From: Gammaproteobacteria bacterium | GTDB taxonomy: Bacteria; Pseudomonadota; Gammaproteobacteria; JAJDOJ01 | Assembly (NCBI GenBank): GCA_027030565.1 | Contig: JALVEU010000106.1 | Location: forward strand, 1 to 13,823 | Reading direction: 5' to 3' | Length of the DNA stretch: 13,823 nt | Shown: positions 7,778 through 13,823 of the stretch, piece by piece | Numbering within the stretch: the stretch's first letter is position 1 | How the letters are laid out: each line of letters begins with the position of its first letter | Notes under the pieces: model-generated | What the model was told of the DNA's origin: nothing | The model's input: the letters and a program-made list of their open reading frames with translations, nothing else | Databases searched by the model: none | Translations under genes and position numbers: made by a program

Positions 7778-8371
7778 TCACACGATCCGGGCGCCCAGGC
7801 GTTCCATCTCTGCAAGGGCGCGCTCGCCGTCTCCCGGCTGGACGTCCACCGCCCGCACGGCGTCGCGGAGCACGATCACGTCGAATCCCTCGCGCAGGGC
7901 GTCGCGCACCGTGTTGAGCACGCAGTAGTCGGTGGCCAGTCCCCCGACGTACAGGCGGCGGACGCCAATCTCCCGAAGGCGCTCGGCCAGTTCGGTACCC
8001 TGGAACCCGGAGTAGGCCTCACGGTCCGATCTCGTAGCCTTGGAGATCACGATGGTGTCCGGAGGCAGTCGGAGCCCCGGGGCGAATGCCGCCCCGTGCG
8101 TTCCGGCCACGCAGTGTACCGGCCAGGGTCCACCCTGCGGACTGAACGAGCAGTGGTCCGGGGGGTGCCAGTCGCGAGTGGCGACGATGGGCAGCCCCAC
8201 GGCGCGGAAGCGGTCGATCCACTCGTTGAGCACCGGGATCACCTCGTCGCCACGCGGAACCGCCAGGGCCCCGCCGGGCAGGAAGTCGTTCTGCACGTCG
8301 ACGACGATCAGCGCATCACCGGGTCGGGGCGCCGGTACGGCATGCGCGGTGTCATGTTTGCCGGCGGCCAT
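7778..8371 (-). CDS. pncA: Nicotinamidase (isochorismatase fold)
   Basis: Hydrolyses nicotinamide to nicotinate and ammonia, the first step of NAD salvage through the Preiss-Handler route. The 197-aa protein has the full catalytic triad of the family: Asp25 (VDVQNDFLPGG), Lys111 (ISKATRSDREAYSGF) and Cys150 (GLATDYCV). The metal ligands Asp67, His69 and His73 appear in RDWHPPDH. The C-terminal stretch around VDVQPGDGERAL matches PncA over generic isochorismatase-like hydrolases. ATG at 8371 is preceded by AGGTG. The first 18 residues are a little longer than in E. coli and not conserved. It points the same way as aroK, 194 bp away, with a separate promoter likely for aroK. Upstream it diverges from the DUF2905 unit. 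Confidence 0.94.
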   Translation of the reverse strand: MAAGKHDTAHAVPAPRPGDALIVVDVQNDFLPGGALAVPRGDEVIPVLNEWIDRFRAVGLPIVATRDWHPPDHCSFSPQGGPWPVHCVAGTHGAAFAPGLRLPPDTIVISKATRSDREAYSGFQGTELAERLREIGVRRLYVGGLATDYCVLNTVRDALREGFDVIVLRDAVRAVDVQPGDGERALAEMERLGARIV

Positions 8372-8421
8372 CGGAATCGCACCTGTACTTGATTCGTTTC
8401 GGGAAAGTCCCCATGCACTTT

Positions 8422-8431
8422 GCTATATAGC
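8422..8431. promoter_or_regulatory. AT-rich palindrome in the pncA / DUF2905 divergent gap
   Basis: GCTATATAGC is a perfect 10-bp palindrome in the 150-bp gap between the divergent pncA and DUF2905 starts. It offers a TATATA-type -10 on both strands, 50 to 95 bp from the two start codons. No convincing -35 was found on either strand, so this is only a candidate shared promoter region. Confidence 0.25.
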
Positions 8432-8521
8432 CTCAATTCCGGGCTTTCAAGCAGGACGCGGCGCCTAGAACGATTGCCGGTGTGCCTGCTGCAGGCGAGC
8501 CCGTCACCGACGTGGATCGAG

Positions 8522-8731
8522 ATGGAAGGGTTTCAGAAATGGCTGGTGATCCTCGGGTTGGCCCTGGTGATCGTGGGGCTGGCCTGGCCGTGGCTGCGTC
8601 ACCTGCCCCTGGGCAGGCTGCCCGGCGACATCCTGATTCAGCGGGAGAACTTCGTGTTCTACTTCCCCATCACCACCATGATCCTGATCAGTGCGGTGCT
8701 GACGCTGCTGTTCTGGATCTTTCGCCGGTGA
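8522..8731 (+). CDS. DUF2905 family small membrane protein
   Basis: A 69-residue protein of unknown function. It has two predicted transmembrane helices (about 7-25 and 47-67) joined by a short loop with the hallmark GRLPGDI (31-37) followed by an aromatic-rich NFVFYFP segment. These are the features of the DUF2905 family, widespread in bacteria and uncharacterised. ATG at 8522 fits the usual family start (MEGFQKWLVILGL). A longer in-frame start at 8420 would add 34 residues from upstream regulatory DNA and is unlikely. The gene ends 9 bp before the amidotransferase gene, so it is probably the first gene of a three-gene operon with yafJ and amrS. Whether it is functionally linked to them is not known. 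Confidence 0.88.
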   Translation: MEGFQKWLVILGLALVIVGLAWPWLRHLPLGRLPGDILIQRENFVFYFPITTMILISAVLTLLFWIFRR

Positions 8732-8740
8732 GGCCGTCGT

Positions 8741-9589
8741 ATGTGCGAGCTCTTCGGCATGTCGGCCCGCTTCCCGGCCACGGCGACGCTCTCCATGGAG
8801 GAGCTGGCCCGACACGGGGGGCAGACCGGCCAGCACCGCGACGGTTGGGGGGTGGCGTTTTTCTCGGGACCCGACGTGCATTGTGTGCGCGAGCCTTGTC
8901 CGGCGGCCGAGAGCCCCGCGCTGCGCTTCATGATGTCGCACGCGTACCGCAGCCGTCTGGTCATGGCGCACATCCGCCTGGCCACCGCCGGCGAGCGGGC
9001 GCTGCGCAACACCCAGCCCTTCCTGCGCGAGCTCGGCGGACGCATGCACGTGTTTGCCCACAACGGCGACCTGCCCGGGATCGAGGCCCGTTGGAAGCTG
9101 CATGGCACCTACTGCCCGGTGGGTGAAACCGATTCGGAGTACGCCTTTTGCGTGCTACTGGAGCGGATGGGCGGTCTGTGGCGGTGCCACGGGGGCGTGC
9201 CCCCGCTGTCGGAACGCCTGGCGGTGGTGGCCGGGTTCGCGAGCGAGTTGCGCGAGCTTGGACCGGCCAATTTCCTGTACAGCGACAGCGACGCGCTGTT
9301 CTGCCACGGGGATCGCAGGTTGCACTCGGGTGAATCGGTGTTTCGACCACCTGGCCTGCATCTACTGGAGCGGCGCTGTCGCACGGGTGGCAGCCGCCTG
9401 CGCATGGCGGCCCTGTCCGTGGCGAGCCTTGCGGAACATCAGCGCGTGGCCCTGGTGGCCAGCGTCCCATTGAGTGACGAGCCATGGGCACCCATGGAGG
9501 CCGGCGAGCTGCTGGTCCTGCGCGATGGGGTCGTGGAGCTTCGGTGGATGCCTGAACAGCAGGAGGTCAGTGATGAATGCAGAGGCTGA
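8741..9589 (+). CDS. yafJ: Class II glutamine amidotransferase, YafJ type
   Basis: Predicted to release ammonia from glutamine (or a related gamma-glutamyl compound) through an N-terminal cysteine. The 282-aa protein begins MCELFGMS, so Cys2 becomes the terminal nucleophile after Met removal. Other class II signatures: DGWGV (34-38), HIR (77-79), the oxyanion-hole HNGD (107-110) and GETDSE (128-133). Overall order and length resemble E. coli YafJ, whose acceptor substrate is not established. There is no second synthase domain, so any ammonia acceptor must be a partner protein or free solvent. GAGG 7 nt before ATG supports the start. Its 3' end overlaps the start of the radical SAM gene by 17 bp, which suggests coupled translation. 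EgtC-type or GAT-domain hydrolases are alternatives, but the YafJ pattern fits best. Confidence 0.9.
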   Translation: MCELFGMSARFPATATLSMEELARHGGQTGQHRDGWGVAFFSGPDVHCVREPCPAAESPALRFMMSHAYRSRLVMAHIRLATAGERALRNTQPFLRELGGRMHVFAHNGDLPGIEARWKLHGTYCPVGETDSEYAFCVLLERMGGLWRCHGGVPPLSERLAVVAGFASELRELGPANFLYSDSDALFCHGDRRLHSGESVFRPPGLHLLERRCRTGGSRLRMAALSVASLAEHQRVALVASVPLSDEPWAPMEAGELLVLRDGVVELRWMPEQQEVSDECRG

Positions 9590-10694
9590 ACGCATCGAGG
9601 CGCTCGGGCCCCCCGATGCCATCAAAGAGACCAAGTACTGGCACCGCCTGGAGGACGGGCGTGTGCAGTGTGATCTGTGCCCGCGGTTCTGCAAACTCCA
9701 CGAGGGCCAGCGGGGATTGTGTTTCGTGCGCGCCAATCTGGGCGGCAAGATCGTGCTCACCACCTATGGTCGGTCCAGCGGCTACGTGGTGGATCCCATC
9801 GAGAAGAAGCCGCTCAATCATTTCTTGCCCGGTACCCCCGTGCTGTCCTTCGGCACGGCGGGCTGCAATCTGGCCTGCAAGTTTTGCCAGAACTGGGACA
9901 TCAGCAAGTCACGCGAGATCGACACGTTGGCCGATGCCGCCCCGCCGGAGAAGATCGCTCGCGTGGCCAAACAGCTGGGCTGCCGTAGCGTTGCCTACAC
10001 CTACAACGATCCGGTGATCTTCATGGAGTACGCCATCGACGTGGCCAAGGCCTGCCGCGAGGTGGACGTCAAATCGGTGGCGGTCACCGCCGGCTACATC
10101 ACCGAGGAACCGCGCAAGGAGTTCTTCGCCTACATGGATGCGGCCAACGTGGATCTGAAGGCCTTCACCGAGCGGTTCTACTGGAAGATCACGGGCGGGC
10201 ACCTGCAGCCCGTGCTCGACACGCTCAAGTATCTCAAGCACGAGACCGACGTATGGTTCGAGATCACCACCCTGCTCATTCCCGGTGAGAACGACTCCGA
10301 CGAGGAGCTGGAGGCCATGACCCAGTGGGTGGTCGAGGAGCTCGGGCCCGACGTGCCCATGCACTTCACCGCCTTCCATCCGGACTACAAGATGCTCGAC
10401 CATCCGCCCACACCACCGGAGACGCTGCGGCGGGCGCGGCGCATCGCCATGAAGAACGGTGTGCGTTACGCCTATACGGGCAACATCCACGACGAGGAGG
10501 GGCAGAGCACCTACTGCCATCACTGCGGCACGCGGCTCATCGGGCGGGACTGGTACGTGATCACCGAGTGGAATCTCACCGACGACGGCAAGTGCAAACA
10601 GTGCGGCACTGTGTGTGCGGGTGTATTCGAGGGCCCGCCGGGCGACTGGGGGCCGCGGCGCCTGCCCGTGCGGCTGCGCGACTTTCCGGACTGA
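9573..10694 (+). CDS. amrS: AmmeMemoRadiSam system radical SAM enzyme
   Basis: A 373-aa radical SAM protein of the AmmeMemoRadiSam type, related in fold to pyruvate formate-lyase activating enzymes. Its substrate is unknown. The 4Fe-4S motif is Cys98, Cys102, Cys105 (CNLACKFC), and GNIHDEEG lies late in the barrel. An N-terminal cysteine cluster (Cys33, Cys36, Cys40, Cys50, in CDLCPRFC and RGLC) and a C-terminal zinc-ribbon-like set (Cys315, Cys318, Cys341, Cys344, Cys348) flank the core, as is typical for the family. The start at 9573 is set by a strong AGGAGG at 9561-9566, inside the end of yafJ; the open frame upstream of it is shadow. The usual partners, Memo-like and AMMECR1 proteins, are not in this window. 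It ends tail to tail with a small minus-strand ORF. Confidence 0.93.
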   Translation: MNAEAERIEALGPPDAIKETKYWHRLEDGRVQCDLCPRFCKLHEGQRGLCFVRANLGGKIVLTTYGRSSGYVVDPIEKKPLNHFLPGTPVLSFGTAGCNLACKFCQNWDISKSREIDTLADAAPPEKIARVAKQLGCRSVAYTYNDPVIFMEYAIDVAKACREVDVKSVAVTAGYITEEPRKEFFAYMDAANVDLKAFTERFYWKITGGHLQPVLDTLKYLKHETDVWFEITTLLIPGENDSDEELEAMTQWVVEELGPDVPMHFTAFHPDYKMLDHPPTPPETLRRARRIAMKNGVRYAYTGNIHDEEGQSTYCHHCGTRLIGRDWYVITEWNLTDDGKCKQCGTVCAGVFEGPPGDWGPRRLPVRLRDFPD

Positions 10695-10859
10695 TCAATC
10701 GCGACAGCGCATCACCACCCGGTCGACTTCCTCTTCGCCCGTTTCGTAGGGCGGAATGCGACGCGGCTCCGGCTTGGACTGCGGGGGCTGCGTGGGAGTC
10801 GGGACCGGCGCGTGCTGGGGCCGGGAAGGGAGGGTATGGATCTGTGCAGATTCGTTCAT
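10695..10859 (-). CDS. Hypothetical 54-aa proline-rich protein
   Basis: I do not recognise this gene. The ORF begins ATG at 10859 (MNESAQIHTLPSRP) and ends in TGA at 10695, directly abutting the amrS stop so the two convergent stops form TGATCA. The first 35 residues are rich in Pro and Gln (about 13 prolines) and probably disordered. The tail turns acidic then basic: YETGEEEVDRVVMRCRD. It has no membrane segment or signal peptide. Codon third positions are GC-rich like the neighbours. A near-consensus sigma-70 promoter points at it from about 100 bp upstream, the main reason to think it is expressed. The ribosome site is weak (AGG close to the ATG). It could be a true small protein or a chance ORF on a noncoding transcript. 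Confidence 0.45.
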   Translation of the reverse strand: MNESAQIHTLPSRPQHAPVPTPTQPPQSKPEPRRIPPYETGEEEVDRVVMRCRD

Positions 10860-10962
10860 GGCCTGGAAACCCCGTCGTTGTATGCCTGCAACACGTGGAT
10901 GCCCGCGGGCAGCTCGCGTATCGTTTGTGCAACGTGCTTTGCGATTCTCTTGACGCTACCGA

Positions 10963-10974
10963 CCCTTATAAGGG
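10963..10974. promoter_or_regulatory. 12-bp palindrome over the -10 box
   Basis: CCCTTATAAGGG is a perfect palindrome that exactly covers the -10 element of the minus-strand promoter next to it. A dimeric repressor bound here would block RNA polymerase, so this is a candidate operator. No repressor gene lies nearby. Confidence 0.35.
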
Positions 10975-10993
10975 ATTCTGCGCAGTTTTTCAA
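10965..10993 (-). promoter_or_regulatory. Sigma-70 promoter facing the 54-aa ORF
   Basis: Read on the minus strand: TTGAAA (10993-10988, 5 of 6 to the -35 consensus), a 17-bp spacer, then TATAAG (10970-10965, 5 of 6 to the -10 consensus). This is the best-formed promoter in the window. Transcription would start near 10958 and give a leader of about 100 nt before the small ORF. It lies downstream of ald on the same strand, so it is independent of ald. Confidence 0.6.
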
Positions 10994-11122
10994 AGACGTT
11001 CGTCAAGCTTTTCGGGCTTGCGTGTTGTGACTGTGCAACGCATCCGACGGACGGTCGCAATCCATGGACCAGATCACGGCGCAGGGCTGGGGAGATGCAG
11101 CCGTACTGGGGTGGCGCGGCCC

Positions 11123-12247
11123 TTAGGGCGTGTCCGCAGCCAGGATCTCCTCGGCCGGACGGTAGCGGTCCATGAGACCCAAGGCACGCGCCACGGCCTC
11201 GCAGGTGACATGGCCCTTGTGGGTCTGCAGGCCTCGGGCGAATCCGGCGTCCCGGCGCAAGGCGGCCAGGCCCGCGCCGGCCAGTGCGCGGAGATAGGGG
11301 AGGGTGGCACGCACCAGGGCCAGGGTGGCGGTGCGCGGATAGGCGCCCGGCATATTGGTGACGCAGTAGTGGATGACCCCATGGCGTACGAAGGTGGGGT
11401 GGGAGTGCGTGGTGGGACGGGCGGTCTCCACGCTGCCGCCTTGGTCGATGCTGACGTCCACGATGACCGATCCCCGCGGCATGGAACGCACCATGTCCTC
11501 CGTGACCACATGGGGCGCCCTTGCCCCGCGAACCAGTACGGCGCTCACCACCAGGTCTGATTCACGCACCCGCCGGGCGAGGCTCTGGGGCGTGGAGCAG
11601 AACCACTCCAGCTCGCCGGGCATCTCGCGGCGCAGCGCCTCGGCGCGCGCCGGTTTGCGCCCGGCCATGGCCACCGAGGCCCCCAGCGCGATGGCCACAC
11701 GTGCGGCATGGCGTCCCACGGTTCCATCGCCGATGACGAGCACGCGCCCGTGCGGCGTCCCCAGGACCTTGCCCGGTTGCACCCCCCGGCCACCTTGCGT
11801 CGCCGCCAGATGGTAGGCTCCCATGAGGGTGGCCATGTTGCCTGCTATGGCGCTCATGGGGGCCAGCAGCGGCAGGCGCCCGCACCGGTCCTCGACGGTC
11901 TCGTAGCCGATGGCCGTGGTCGCGGTTTCCAGGAGGCGGCGCGTGAGGCCAGGGTCCACGCCGGCCAGGTGCAGGAAGGTGAACAGGATCTGGCCCTGGA
12001 GATACGGGTATTCTTGGGGCAGCGGCTCCTTGACCTTGACCACCAGCCTGCGGCTCCAGGCCTCCGTGGCGTCGCAAAGCCGGGCGCCGGCCTCCTGGTA
12101 GGCATCATCCGTGAAGCCCGACCCGTGCCCGGCACCGGCCTGCACCCAGACCCGGTGGCCCTCCTCGATCAGCTGTCCGGCGGCCTCCGGGGTCAGGGCC
12201 ACACGGTTCTCGTGATCTTTGATCTCTTTGGGTACACCGATCTCCAT
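11123..12247 (-). CDS. ald: Alanine dehydrogenase-like enzyme with altered cofactor site
   Basis: Ald family: reversible oxidative deamination of L-alanine to pyruvate and ammonia. The 374-aa product starts MEIGVPKEIKDHENRVALTP, the canonical Ald N-terminus. It keeps Arg15, Lys73 (KVKEPLP), His93 (TFLHLAG) and Asp268 (DVSIDQGG), the substrate and catalytic residues. The nucleotide fold has GDGTVG at 173-178. Three usual motifs differ: the Asp closing the second beta strand, which selects NAD, is replaced by Gly196-Arg197-Lys198; the GVPGV loop reads KVLGTP; and PRTST reads PRTAT. NADP(H) preference is an inference from the first change. The start at 12247 has GAGAGG about 9 nt upstream; the much longer in-frame extension is Arg/Pro-rich and rejected. 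It diverges from sfsA across a 170-bp gap. Confidence 0.88.
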   Translation of the reverse strand: MEIGVPKEIKDHENRVALTPEAAGQLIEEGHRVWVQAGAGHGSGFTDDAYQEAGARLCDATEAWSRRLVVKVKEPLPQEYPYLQGQILFTFLHLAGVDPGLTRRLLETATTAIGYETVEDRCGRLPLLAPMSAIAGNMATLMGAYHLAATQGGRGVQPGKVLGTPHGRVLVIGDGTVGRHAARVAIALGASVAMAGRKPARAEALRREMPGELEWFCSTPQSLARRVRESDLVVSAVLVRGARAPHVVTEDMVRSMPRGSVIVDVSIDQGGSVETARPTTHSHPTFVRHGVIHYCVTNMPGAYPRTATLALVRATLPYLRALAGAGLAALRRDAGFARGLQTHKGHVTCEAVARALGLMDRYRPAEEILAADTP

Positions 12248-12417
12248 GTACGCTGCCCTCTCGATTGCGACGTTCGTCACGGGTTGCCGCCGCCGGCGGG
12301 CCCGTTGGCGGGCACCTAGCCGCATCCCGACATGGCATGGGGCAGGCCCGCCGCACGCGGCGCGCTTGGGCGGTGGTGGGCCGGAGTATCCCGCGCCCTG
12401 CACCTGAGTCCGGGCCC
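12248..12417. other. Divergent gap between ald and sfsA
   Basis: 170 bp of GC-rich sequence that must hold the promoters of both divergent genes, although I cannot pick out a -35/-10 pair on either strand. It contains a short GC hairpin, GCCCG-TTGG-CGGGC (12300-12313), of a kind that is common by chance at this GC content. Confidence 0.3.
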
Positions 12418-13173
12418 GTGCGCTTTCCCTCGCCCCTGATTTCCGGCCGTCTGCTGCGACGTTATCAGCGTTTTCTGGTGGATGTCGAGCTGGACGACGG
12501 CGAGGTGGTGACCGCGCACACTGCCAACACCGGCGCCATGCGGGACTGCTCGACGCCCGGTCTGCGGGTGTGGCTGAGTCGCTCGGAGAATCCACGGCGC
12601 AAGTATCCCCTGACCTTGGAGATCGTGGAAACTCGGGAAGGGGTGGCGGTGGGTGTGAACACCGCTCGGGCCAACGCCCTGGTGGAGGAGGCTCTGGGGG
12701 ACGGCTGTATCGACAGCCTGAAGGGATACAGGCACATCCGGCGTGAAGTCCGCTACGGCGCCGAGCGCAGCCGCGTCGATCTGCTGCTGGAGCAGGGGCC
12801 GGCGCCGGACTGTTATGTGGAGGTGAAGAACGTCACCTGGGTGGATGGCTGTGGGGTGGCGCGGTTTCCGGATGCGCCCACCACCCGGGGGCTGCGGCAC
12901 CTGCGCGAGCTGCAGCGCATGGTGGAGCGCGGCTTTCGTGCCGGTGTCTTTTTCTGCATCCAGCGCGACGATGCCCGGGCCATGGCACCGGCCGATGACG
13001 TGGATCCCGCCTACGCCCGGGCGATGGAGAGGGCCGTGGTTGCCGGGGTCGAAGTCTGGGCCTGTGCGGCGCAGGTGAGCCCCGAGGCCATCACGCTCCA
13101 GCGCCGCGTGCCGGTGCACCTTGCAGGGCCTGACGCGCCCTGCACAGACCGACGGCGGTCTTGGCGTCGCTGA
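12418..13173 (+). CDS. sfsA: SfsA family protein
   Basis: Named in E. coli as a sugar fermentation stimulation protein; the molecular role is unclear, with a nucleic-acid-binding, nuclease-like fold proposed for the family. The 251-aa product begins at GTG 12418 (RFPSPLISGRLLRRYQRFL) where homologues begin. Conserved features: NTGAM (37-41), RKYPLT, VNTARAN, ERSRVD, DCYVEVKNVTW (the E-V-K of a nuclease-like centre) and FPDAPTTRGLRHLREL. No ribosome site is evident, and longer in-frame starts upstream exist without family support. Homologues end near PVHL; here about 17 further residues follow, translated from DNA that is also the 3' end of the convergent NUDIX gene, an 83-bp overlap. Confidence 0.93.
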   Translation: MRFPSPLISGRLLRRYQRFLVDVELDDGEVVTAHTANTGAMRDCSTPGLRVWLSRSENPRRKYPLTLEIVETREGVAVGVNTARANALVEEALGDGCIDSLKGYRHIRREVRYGAERSRVDLLLEQGPAPDCYVEVKNVTWVDGCGVARFPDAPTTRGLRHLRELQRMVERGFRAGVFFCIQRDDARAMAPADDVDPAYARAMERAVVAGVEVWACAAQVSPEAITLQRRVPVHLAGPDAPCTDRRRSWRR

Positions 13174-13633
13174 TGGTCCCGTCTCCGGCCCAGCGCACCG
13201 CCTGGTCCAGGTCGAGCCAATGGACTTCGATGTATTCGTCGGCCTGCTGGTCGCTGGCGCCGGCAGCCAGTTCCGTGGCCAGGTACAGATGGATCACCTC
13301 GGCGAACACCCCGGGCGAACTGTACAAGGTGCCCAAGGGTCGCCAGTGGCGCGCGGACAGGCCGGTCTCTTCGCGCAGCTCCCGCCGCGCGGTGGCCGCA
13401 GGAGGTTCGGCCGAATCGAGCTTGCCCGCCGGCAGTTCCCAGAGATAACCACCGGCCACGTGCCGGTATTGACGTAACAGGCAGACCCGGCCATGGGCGT
13501 CCACGGCCACCACCGCAGCGCCACCCGGATGGTGCGCGATCTGCATGGGGAAGCGGCGCCCGTCCGGCAGCCGCACCTCCTCCTCCACGATGGTCAACAC
13601 TTCCCCCTGGAACAGGAGCTGGCTTCGTGTCAT
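13091..13633 (-). CDS. nudF: NUDIX hydrolase, ADP-ribose pyrophosphatase type
   Basis: Predicted to hydrolyse ADP-ribose to AMP and ribose 5-phosphate. The NUDIX box is complete and matches GX5EX7REUXEEXGU: the leading glycine is in PAGKLDSAE and the core is RRELREETGL. It is preceded by the usual IAHHPGGAAVVAV and LLRQYR strands and followed by YSSPGVFAEVIHLYLA, typical of the NudF subgroup over dGTP- or coenzyme A-type NUDIX enzymes. From ATG at 13633 the protein is 180 aa. A GTG at 13660 would add 9 residues; GAGG just before the ATG slightly favours the shorter form. The 3' end overlaps sfsA convergently by 83 bp. Substrate assignment is by family only. Confidence 0.88.
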   Translation of the reverse strand: MTRSQLLFQGEVLTIVEEEVRLPDGRRFPMQIAHHPGGAAVVAVDAHGRVCLLRQYRHVAGGYLWELPAGKLDSAEPPAATARRELREETGLSARHWRPLGTLYSSPGVFAEVIHLYLATELAAGASDQQADEYIEVHWLDLDQAVRWAGDGTISDAKTAVGLCRARQALQGAPARGAGA

Positions 13634-13700
13634 GGCCTCGGTCTCGAAAGACGATGTCACAGCGGCCCGAACCGCGTCGGTTTTTGCTAGCCTACCTCAA

Positions 13701-13823
13701 ATGGGGACTGGAGCGTGGGAGACGGCGGTCGCCCCGGCGCCCGGCCGACTGGCCAGGCGGTGGGTCCTGATCCTGTGCATCGCATTGTTGGCGGTGGCAG
13801 CCGGGCTGGGGCTGGGGGAATGG
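13701..13823 (+). CDS. Start of an unidentified membrane protein (partial)
   Basis: The last 41 codons run open from ATG at 13701 to the window edge. After about 18 residues with net positive charge near the end (GRLARRW), a hydrophobic stretch follows (WVLILCIALLAVAAGLGL). This looks like a signal anchor or first transmembrane helix with the positive-inside rule satisfied. It diverges from the NUDIX gene. No ribosome site is evident upstream of the ATG. An inner-membrane sensor or transport protein is possible, but the visible part does not identify it. Confidence 0.5.
   Translation, partial: MGTGAWETAVAPAPGRLARRWVLILCIALLAVAAGLGLGEW

Larger units (their letters stand above)
10860..11122. 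other. Intergenic region between ald and the small ORF
   Basis: 263 bp of noncoding sequence, less GC-rich than its surroundings. It holds the promoter and palindrome listed separately. The part nearest ald (10994-11122) includes a weak stem (CAAGC...GCTTG on the minus strand) without a U-run. No ORF with coding character and no tRNA-like fold was seen. Confidence 0.4.

Noticed and set aside
7584..7781. Extended aroK start at GTG 7781, overlapping the pncA stop as GTGA
   Set aside because: The 4-bp overlap looks like translational coupling, but the extra 66 residues are Arg/Pro/Gly-rich, match no AroK, and cover the TATAAT box and hairpin. The shorter form has exactly the family length.
12300..12313. 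GC hairpin between ald and sfsA as a regulatory site
   Set aside because: A 5-bp GC stem is expected by chance at this base composition, and nothing else supports it.
12248..12595. N-terminal extension of ald to 12595
   Set aside because: It overlaps the 5' end of sfsA on the other strand, and it is Arg/Pro/Ala-rich with no similarity to Ald. MEIGVPKEIK at 12247 is the canonical start.
1..13823. Mobile element, CRISPR array, defence island or prophage
   Set aside because: No transposase, integrase, repeat-spacer pattern, phage gene or att-like repeat was seen. Gene content is housekeeping throughout.

Overview
This high-GC window reads as the chromosome of a gammaproteobacterium. The best guess from protein similarity is a halophilic or alkaliphilic sulfur bacterium of the Ectothiorhodospiraceae/Chromatiales type, but the lineage is an inference. 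AroK, AroB, PncA, GltB, DnaG and SfsA all carry typical proteobacterial signatures. No IS element, integrase, tRNA, rRNA or CRISPR array was seen. Most of the window is core metabolism. The unusual points are small: gene order, leader and operator structures, and one enzyme with altered cofactor-site residues.

Layout. Positions 1-7583 are all on the minus strand: the N-terminal 387 codons of dnaG (cut by the window edge), a 200-bp gap, gltB (glutamate synthase large subunit), aroB and aroK. pncA (nicotinamidase) lies further upstream on the same strand. From about 8522 to 10694 the plus strand holds a tight three-gene unit: a small DUF2905 membrane protein, a YafJ-type class II glutamine amidotransferase, and a radical SAM enzyme of the AmmeMemoRadiSam family. 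The last two overlap by 17 bp. Next, on the minus strand, come an unrecognised 54-codon ORF abutting the radical SAM gene tail to tail, with a near-consensus promoter 100 bp upstream, and then an alanine dehydrogenase-like gene (ald). sfsA diverges from ald on the plus strand and runs 83 bp into the convergent NUDIX gene (ADP-ribose pyrophosphatase type). The last 123 bases begin an unidentified membrane protein on the plus strand.

How the genes fit together. aroK and aroB are adjacent shikimate-pathway genes. gltB makes glutamate, the amino donor for aromatic amino acid synthesis, but gltD is not next to it. pncA and the NUDIX hydrolase both act on NAD-related metabolites. ald links alanine and pyruvate and carries Gly-Arg-Lys where NAD-specific homologues have Asp. 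The most suggestive functional association is the translationally coupled amidotransferase and AmmeMemoRadiSam enzyme, whose substrate is unknown.
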